This document shows positions 17,578 through 21,807 of a DNA stretch of 21,807 nt, in pieces. The stretch is from Bimuria novae-zelandiae CBS 107.79 (Eukaryota > Ascomycota > Dothideomycetes > Pleosporales > Didymosphaeriaceae). Within the stretch, counting starts at the first letter, position 1. Each line of letters opens with the position of its first letter. The translations under genes were made by a program, and so were the position numbers. The stretch covers positions 21,103 through 42,909 of the forward strand of contig ML976822.1 of NCBI GenBank assembly GCA_010015655.1. Reading direction: 5' to 3'. Under the pieces are notes generated by a model. It was not told the DNA's origin. It made no database searches and saw only the letters and a program-made list of their open reading frames with translations.

Positions 17578-18339
17578 CTACTGAACCTCGAGTTCGAGAC
17601 CGAGAATTGGGATCTCCTCTTACCGATGAAGTTGCTAGATTAACGTTAGATGGCGAAAGTGAAAAAAGAGAGAGCATTTTACATCATGGCGGTTCGAAGG
17701 CCGACAAAGCGTTTCGTAGAATAAGGGCGGCTGGTAGTAATCCATTAGGAAGAGTTTCTAAGATCCATCCTTGTGTAGCGAGACGCACTGTGTGGCGAGA
17801 CAAATGAGACGTACTTTGACTTCCAGCAACCAGAAAGCTCGTGCGCACGACAGATATTATTATATGTCTATGAAAATAATCTGCTGCTGCTACTTCTAAA
17901 TATCTATATTCCACTTTGCCTAAAAATTACGTTCGCATCACCGCTTCCGTGCCTGATTTGTATAGCGCTTTGAGTTGTGGCAAAACATGCTTCCTTACCT
18001 ACAGCGTCAACCTCGAACTTTTTTGCCCTGGATTTTTTTAGAACAGCGTCATCCTACCCTCAAAACCTCCCTCTGATAGCAGGAAGTTATCATCAACCCT
18101 ACGCGTACTGCGGGGCGCGATATTATGAAGCGCCACGCCGCCGATTGGTACTTCCAGCGGAAGCGAACCACTAAACCCTGCTAATACAAGATGACTCCGC
18201 GGGTAATTTACTATCAATCTAGGCTCTGCGCATCGCACACGCGCTTCGGAATATAAGTAAATCCGGCTGAGGATTAGGAGCAGCAGAATGACTCAGCCAG
18301 CCCGGCGCTTGTTTAGTCAGCCAACATATATCAGGTGTC
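17578..18339. other. Stretch with one unrecognised short frame
   Basis: A forward frame is open from about 17578 to the TGA at 17805-17807 (core: SPLTDEVARLTLDGESEKRE, then a basic tail). It has some coding character (alternating charged residues) but no known domain and no in-frame ATG near its beginning. It could be the end of a gene cut by the neighbouring retroelement insertion. From 17810 to about 18339 I see nothing supportable. Confidence 0.3.
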
Positions 18340-19128
18340 TTATGAACTCTCCGATCCCACCGATATCAGATAGCGCAGGAGTACGCAGATCGGAACGGAA
18401 GCAGGCGCAACGTCGCCATCTACACAGACAACCAGGCCGCCATATGGTCTGTCACCAAGGCCGAAGGACGGACAGGAGCCTACATCCTAGAGGAGATCGC
18501 CCGCCAAATCCAGGACCTCCAGGACCGAGGACGTCCGGTACGGATTTAATAGGTACCAGCCCACGAAGGGATCCCAGGCAACGAAGCAGCAGACATAGCC
18601 GCAAAGGAAGCTACAGGATAGAGAGAGAACGGCAGAAGAGCGCCAACCACAGGCGAGCCTTTAAAACTCTTTCCCCTCAAGACCACGCTGAAAAGAAGAT
18701 GCAAGCAGCAAGCGGAGACCGCATAGAGCGCAAAGTGGCGGAAGGAGACAAAAGGCCGAGCCACGTTCAAGAACACACGATCACCAACAAACAGAGTACT
18801 TAAACTACATAAAGGCCTTAAAAAGCGAGACAGCGCTCTTCTCGTCTAATTAAGGACTAAGAAGATCGGACTGAGAGACTTCCTCTTCAGCCGCAAAGTG
18901 CTAGACATAACTAACTCTGGATACGACTGCGGAGCGATTAGACAAACAGTAGCCCATGTTCTGCTCTACTGCAGGATGCATAAGGACCTCCGGAACCGGA
19001 TCTTCGGCGACCGCCCAGGACGACACAACCTCCGGACCATCCTTAATAAGCCACAACTAGCTACTAAAGCTATCGAGTATATGGAACAGACGCAGATCCT
19101 TGGGCAAATCGGGATCGCAGACGCGTAG
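18340..19128 (+). pseudogene. LINE ORF2 relic: RNase H and C-terminal zinc region
   Basis: In the frame beginning near 18390 the sequence reads RRNVAIYTDNQAAIWSV, then RTGAYILEEIARQIQDL, two stops (TAA TAG, fitting CAA TGG), then VPAHEGIPGNEAADIAAKEA: an RNase H domain of the Tad1-clade LINE type, with the TDN and HxGIxGNExAD motifs. After a poorly readable part the frame resumes as LHKGLKKRDSALLV, then KIGLRDFLFSRKV, and from 18898 as DCGAIRQTVAHVLLYCRMH (CxC...H...C zinc-like motif) with the tail LRTILNKPQLATKAIEYMEQ, ending at TAG near 19128. Stops and frame slips make it non-functional. The 171-codon forward frame at 18288-18803 is an out-of-frame shadow of this relic. Confidence 0.85.
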
Positions 19129-19428
19129 ATAAAGCCGAGCGCTGGGGGGAGACTGTAGGTATACGGACGCGACACACGAGGTGCAAAACCTTTACGAAGC
19201 CTAGAAAGTGGTTTGCATTAGTATTAGAACCGGTATCTAGATGGGCCCGCCAGCATATTTAGATAGTGGTTGAGGAAAGAAAGGCAGGTCTCTGGGGACA
19301 GCTAGTCTTGTTTTTGCAGGATGAAGCGGGGCGGAGCGGATCAGCAATGATCCGGGACGCGTCGGCTGTCCGCCAAGCCTTGCCGGCCGGGCATAGCTGC
19401 GGAGAAATCGCGGCTGAAACCGAGTAGG

Positions 19429-19512
19429 AATCAATCAATCAATCAATCAATCAGAATCAATCAATCAATCAGAATCAATCAAACATGAATCAATCAATCA
19501 ATTAGGAATCAA
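19429..19512 (+). repeat. (AATC)n tract at the LINE junction
   Basis: About 80 bp of AATC tetramers, broken by short interruptions (CAG, CAAACATG, TTAGG, AAG). Looser copies continue to about 19545. It forms the 3' tail of element A and directly precedes the 5' region of element B. Confidence 0.9.
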
Positions 19513-19568
19513 TCAAGAATCAATCAATCAGATTTTCAGGAATCAAGAAAAGGAAAATCGAATTGTGG

Positions 19569-20915
19569 ATGGAATCGGAGGTGAACAACGCGTTCCGGAC
19601 GCGTAGGTCGGACCGAGCTCGGACCAAAACACCAAAAGCAGCCGAATTAGGGGGCACTAACACCCAAGCCGAGAACAGCGAGAATAATGCAGATGACAAC
19701 ACGGAAATCGATACGGATACTCCTGGAGCACCTCGAGCCAAGCGAACGCGATCGATAACAAGTACGAACCTTGGAAAGGGACATTTTATGGGCAAGGGCA
19801 AAGACGCGACTACGAAGCAGACACTGGCATCTATACTAGAAGCACTCGAGGAACTGAAGGACAACAATACAGATCTCAGAGCGACAGTGGGAGAATTGAC
19901 AAGCGAACTGGCATACGTGAAAGCTCAGTTGGCAGAAGCTAAGCAGCAACTGACGGAAGCAACCCAGACCATCTCGACCCTCAGCACCATCTGGTCAGAC
20001 ACACGCTCAGATGGCGCCTCACCACGATCCTACGCCTCAGTCCTCGCGCGATCCGTTCAGCCATCCTCAACCGCCAGCCGGTCAACATCGGGTAACACGA
20101 ACGACGTATCATCGCGAAATTCCAGTCCCCCAGGGCTCACCATCGACACCCGGCGAGCAAAAGATCCAATCAGTATAACACCAGAAAATGCATCAGATAT
20201 CGAAATGAAAATAAGAGCCAGGATACATGCACACGAGGACCTTAAAAATATCAAAGTCGAGGGCATACAGATCCGCGGTCATCACATTAGGGTGCTCACC
20301 ACAACAGAAGAGGAAGCTACACTCCTGCGGGCCAACGACAGATGGGTCAATCAAGTATTCGAGGGAGCGAGGACTAGAGGAGAAGAGTGGCACCCGGTCA
20401 AGATAGATGACGTAGTCAAAGCCGCAGTGGTGAAGGAAGACGGGTACACCATCAGAGAGGATTTTATGGCCACATTCTGCACGGAGAACAGCGTCGCCGA
20501 GGTCAAGAAGGCTTTTTGGTTGTCAAAAGGAAGCAAGCACACGGGGTCTATGGCAATCTTCCTAGCCAGCGCGGAGGAGGCTCGTCGGCTCATAGATCAT
20601 CGACTGGTAAAAATCGGAGGGCAAATCGCGTTTACGGGTACTTATCAACGGCTGCCCAGACCCACGAGGTGTTACAACTGCAACCAATATGGCCACTTCC
20701 AATCGAGATGCGTAAACGAAACCTGCTGCGGGAGGTGCTCACGCAAGCACCGCACAGACACATGCACAGAGATGGACAGAAAATGTGCAGCATGTGGTGA
20801 CGCACACGCAGTTACGGACCCAGGATGCCCAGAATACAGGAAAGAGAAGGCAAACCTCATGCAAGCGTTCAGAGTCACCGAAACATCAAACCGCTCCCTG
20901 ACGCCTAATGTCTAG
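19569..20915 (+). CDS. LINE ORF1: gag-like RNA-binding protein with zinc knuckles
   Basis: The ATG at 19569 opens a 448-residue frame; two further in-frame codons upstream (TTG TGG) are not a start. The first 80 residues are charged and basic-rich (RTRRSDRARTK). Residues about 84-140 form a coiled coil (EELKDNNTDLRATVGELTS, AQLAEAKQQLTEATQ). A Ser-rich linker follows, then a folded middle part. The C-terminus has three Cys/His knuckles: CYNCNQYGHFQSRC at about 368-381 (CX2CX4HX4C), CGRCSRKHRTDTC (CX2CX3HX4C), and CAACGDAHAVTDPGC. This is the usual ORF1p layout of Tad1/Jockey-type LINEs; such proteins coat the element RNA and assist target-primed reverse transcription (family knowledge). Its stop overlaps the ATG of ORF2. 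No truncation or RIP damage is seen, so the copy may be competent at this level. Confidence 0.93.
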   Translation: MESEVNNAFRTRRSDRARTKTPKAAELGGTNTQAENSENNADDNTEIDTDTPGAPRAKRTRSITSTNLGKGHFMGKGKDATTKQTLASILEALEELKDNNTDLRATVGELTSELAYVKAQLAEAKQQLTEATQTISTLSTIWSDTRSDGASPRSYASVLARSVQPSSTASRSTSGNTNDVSSRNSSPPGLTIDTRRAKDPISITPENASDIEMKIRARIHAHEDLKNIKVEGIQIRGHHIRVLTTTEEEATLLRANDRWVNQVFEGARTRGEEWHPVKIDDVVKAAVVKEDGYTIREDFMATFCTENSVAEVKKAFWLSKGSKHTGSMAIFLASAEEARRLIDHRLVKIGGQIAFTGTYQRLPRPTRCYNCNQYGHFQSRCVNETCCGRCSRKHRTDTCTEMDRKCAACGDAHAVTDPGCPEYRKEKANLMQAFRVTETSNRSLTPNV

Positions 20916-21807
20916 GACGACCACAATATTTCAAGCGAATGCGGGTAGAAGAAGAGAAGCACAACTTAGCATACTTAACGATAGCTCCTTACAGGATGCC
21001 AAATTAATCATGATCACAGAACCCCACATCATTAACATAGGGGGTACTCCACATGTACATCAGCACGCTCGCTGGACTGCGCTCAGGCCAACCGTCACGC
21101 GGCAAGACTCGGTTAGCCATTCGTTTAGGTCCCTTGTCTACGTCAACCGGAAGGTGCGGGTCGTGCAAGTCAGCATTCCATCCCCCGATATCGTCGCGGG
21201 GGTCTTGAAAACAAAGACTTGGACTATTCTGTGGGTGTCGGTCTATGTCCCCCGGGATGCATCAGCAACGAAAGAGAATAATGCCGTCACCTTAACCGAG
21301 CGACTTCGACTAATCTCCACAGCGTGGGAAGAAGCTAGGACAAAATGGGGCAGAGACGTTCAACTGTTTGTTGGGGGTGACTTCAACCGCCACGACCAAG
21401 TGTGGGGAGGTGATGTGGTCTGCAATTCACCAAGACAAGGAGAAGGAACGCCCATTCTAGAATGGATGTGTGAGTTTGGTATGAACACTATGCTGCCAAG
21501 GGGCACAAAAACGTTCAAATGTGGACCTGATGAGACGACCATCGACCTAGCCATGGCATCAGATAAATTGTGCCAGAAAATGATCCGGTGTGAAATTCAC
21601 GACACAGAACATGGCTCAGATCATTGGGCCATAGTCTCAACATTCCATGAGCAGAACGAAACAGCACTTCATATCCAACGGCAGCCAAACTATCGGAAAA
21701 CAGATTGGGACGCGGTTCGTCAGGAACTGGAGACATACGCAGATCATGCACCGGAAATTAAGACTGTGGCGGAATTGGAGACGGAAACCGGTCTGATCAT
21801 CACCCAA
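20908..21807 (+). CDS. LINE ORF2, N-terminal endonuclease domain (partial)
   Basis: The ATG at 20908 lies inside the last codons of ORF1 (ATGTCTAG overlap) and the frame stays open for 300 codons to the window edge. It is an exonuclease-endonuclease-phosphatase (APE-like) domain. Motifs in order: FQANAGRRR near residue 8; KLIMITEPHI with the metal-binding Glu at E38; VGGDFNRHDQVWGG with D158 and N160; a TTIDLA strand with D213; and GSDHWAI with the catalytic D238/H239 pair. In LINEs this domain nicks the target DNA to prime reverse transcription. All key residues are present. The part after residue 250 is the linker towards the reverse transcriptase, which lies outside the window. Translation probably depends on the overlapping stop/start arrangement with ORF1 (inference). 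Confidence 0.93.
   Translation, partial: MSRTTTIFQANAGRRREAQLSILNDSSLQDAKLIMITEPHIINIGGTPHVHQHARWTALRPTVTRQDSVSHSFRSLVYVNRKVRVVQVSIPSPDIVAGVLKTKTWTILWVSVYVPRDASATKENNAVTLTERLRLISTAWEEARTKWGRDVQLFVGGDFNRHDQVWGGDVVCNSPRQGEGTPILEWMCEFGMNTMLPRGTKTFKCGPDETTIDLAMASDKLCQKMIRCEIHDTEHGSDHWAIVSTFHEQNETALHIQRQPNYRKTDWDAVRQELETYADHAPEIKTVAELETETGLIITQ

Larger units (their letters stand above)
18340..19512 (+). mobile_element. 5'-truncated, RIP-eroded Tad1-like LINE (element A)
   Basis: Only the 3' end is present: the RNase H domain, the C-terminal Cys/His region, a 3' untranslated part of about 300 bp (19129-19428) and an (AATC)n tail (19429-19512). Short 3' tandem tails of this kind are common in fungal Tad1-clade LINEs. 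5' truncation is the usual product of target-primed reverse transcription. Confidence 0.82.
19513..21807 (+). mobile_element. Tad1-like LINE (element B), 5' part, apparently intact
   Basis: A short 5' region (about 19513-19568) is followed by ORF1 (gag-like) and ORF2 (endonuclease domain), overlapping by 8 nt. Neither frame has a RIP-type stop in over 2.2 kb, in contrast to element A just upstream. The element runs off the right edge, so the reverse transcriptase, RNase H and 3' tail are not visible. The true 5' end cannot be fixed because it merges with the AATC tract. Confidence 0.85.

Noticed and set aside
18288..18803. 171-codon forward frame, Arg/Pro-rich
   Set aside because: It is a shifted frame over the LINE RNase H relic, which reads clearly in the neighbouring frame.
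19429..19512. CRISPR-like or telomeric array
   Set aside because: Simple AATC tetramers with no spacers, at the 3' end of a LINE.

Overview
The window looks like an accessory, transposon-rich region of a filamentous ascomycete genome. A Dothideomycete/Pleosporales-type fungus is my inference and is not proven. The evidence is: introns of about 45-55 nt with GTAAGT/GTACGT-type donors and CTAAC/CTGAC-like branch points; fungal element classes (a Tad1-type LINE, a Fot1/pogo-type transposase, a hAT transposase, short LTRs); and many relic reading frames whose stops are TAA/TAG where CAA, CAG or TGG would fit. That pattern is typical of repeat-induced point mutation (RIP).

Layout. 1-1001: 3' part of a RIP-eroded pogo/Fot1 transposase. 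1142-1422: 281-bp unit with perfect 28-bp inverted ends. 1714-2355 (-): intact BTB/POZ protein. 3592-5118 (+): divergent, membrane-anchored cytochrome P450-like protein. 5181-5352 (-): solo LTR with 5-bp target duplication. 5645-7140 (-): relic of an unrecognised spliced gene. 7190-8551: unassigned sequence with few visible RIP marks. 8552-11777: RIP-eroded hAT element with 22-bp inverted ends, carrying a younger solo LTR at 9679-9902. 11899-12688: two 395-bp tandem units; the second contains the 3' end of a broken multi-exon gene (12598-14298, -). 15045-15503: two neighbouring palindromic elements sharing a core. 15784-15895: 14-bp minisatellite. 16114-16940: pseudokinase relic. About 17240-17340 (-): probable reverse-transcriptase scrap. 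17396-17572 (-): second solo LTR of the 5181 family. 18340-19430: eroded 3' end of a Tad1-like LINE, followed by an (AATC)n tract. 19569-21807: an apparently intact LINE with ORF1 and an ORF2 endonuclease domain that runs off the window.

The genes do not form one pathway. Only the BTB gene, the P450-like gene and the right-hand LINE look intact. Layers of different age can be separated: eroded pogo, hAT and LINE copies are older, while the solo LTR inside the hAT element and the right-hand LINE are younger. The best candidates for something undescribed are the two unrecognised gene relics, the pseudokinase with an HTN catalytic motif, the paired palindromic elements, and the head-to-tail LINE arrangement joined by an AATC tract.
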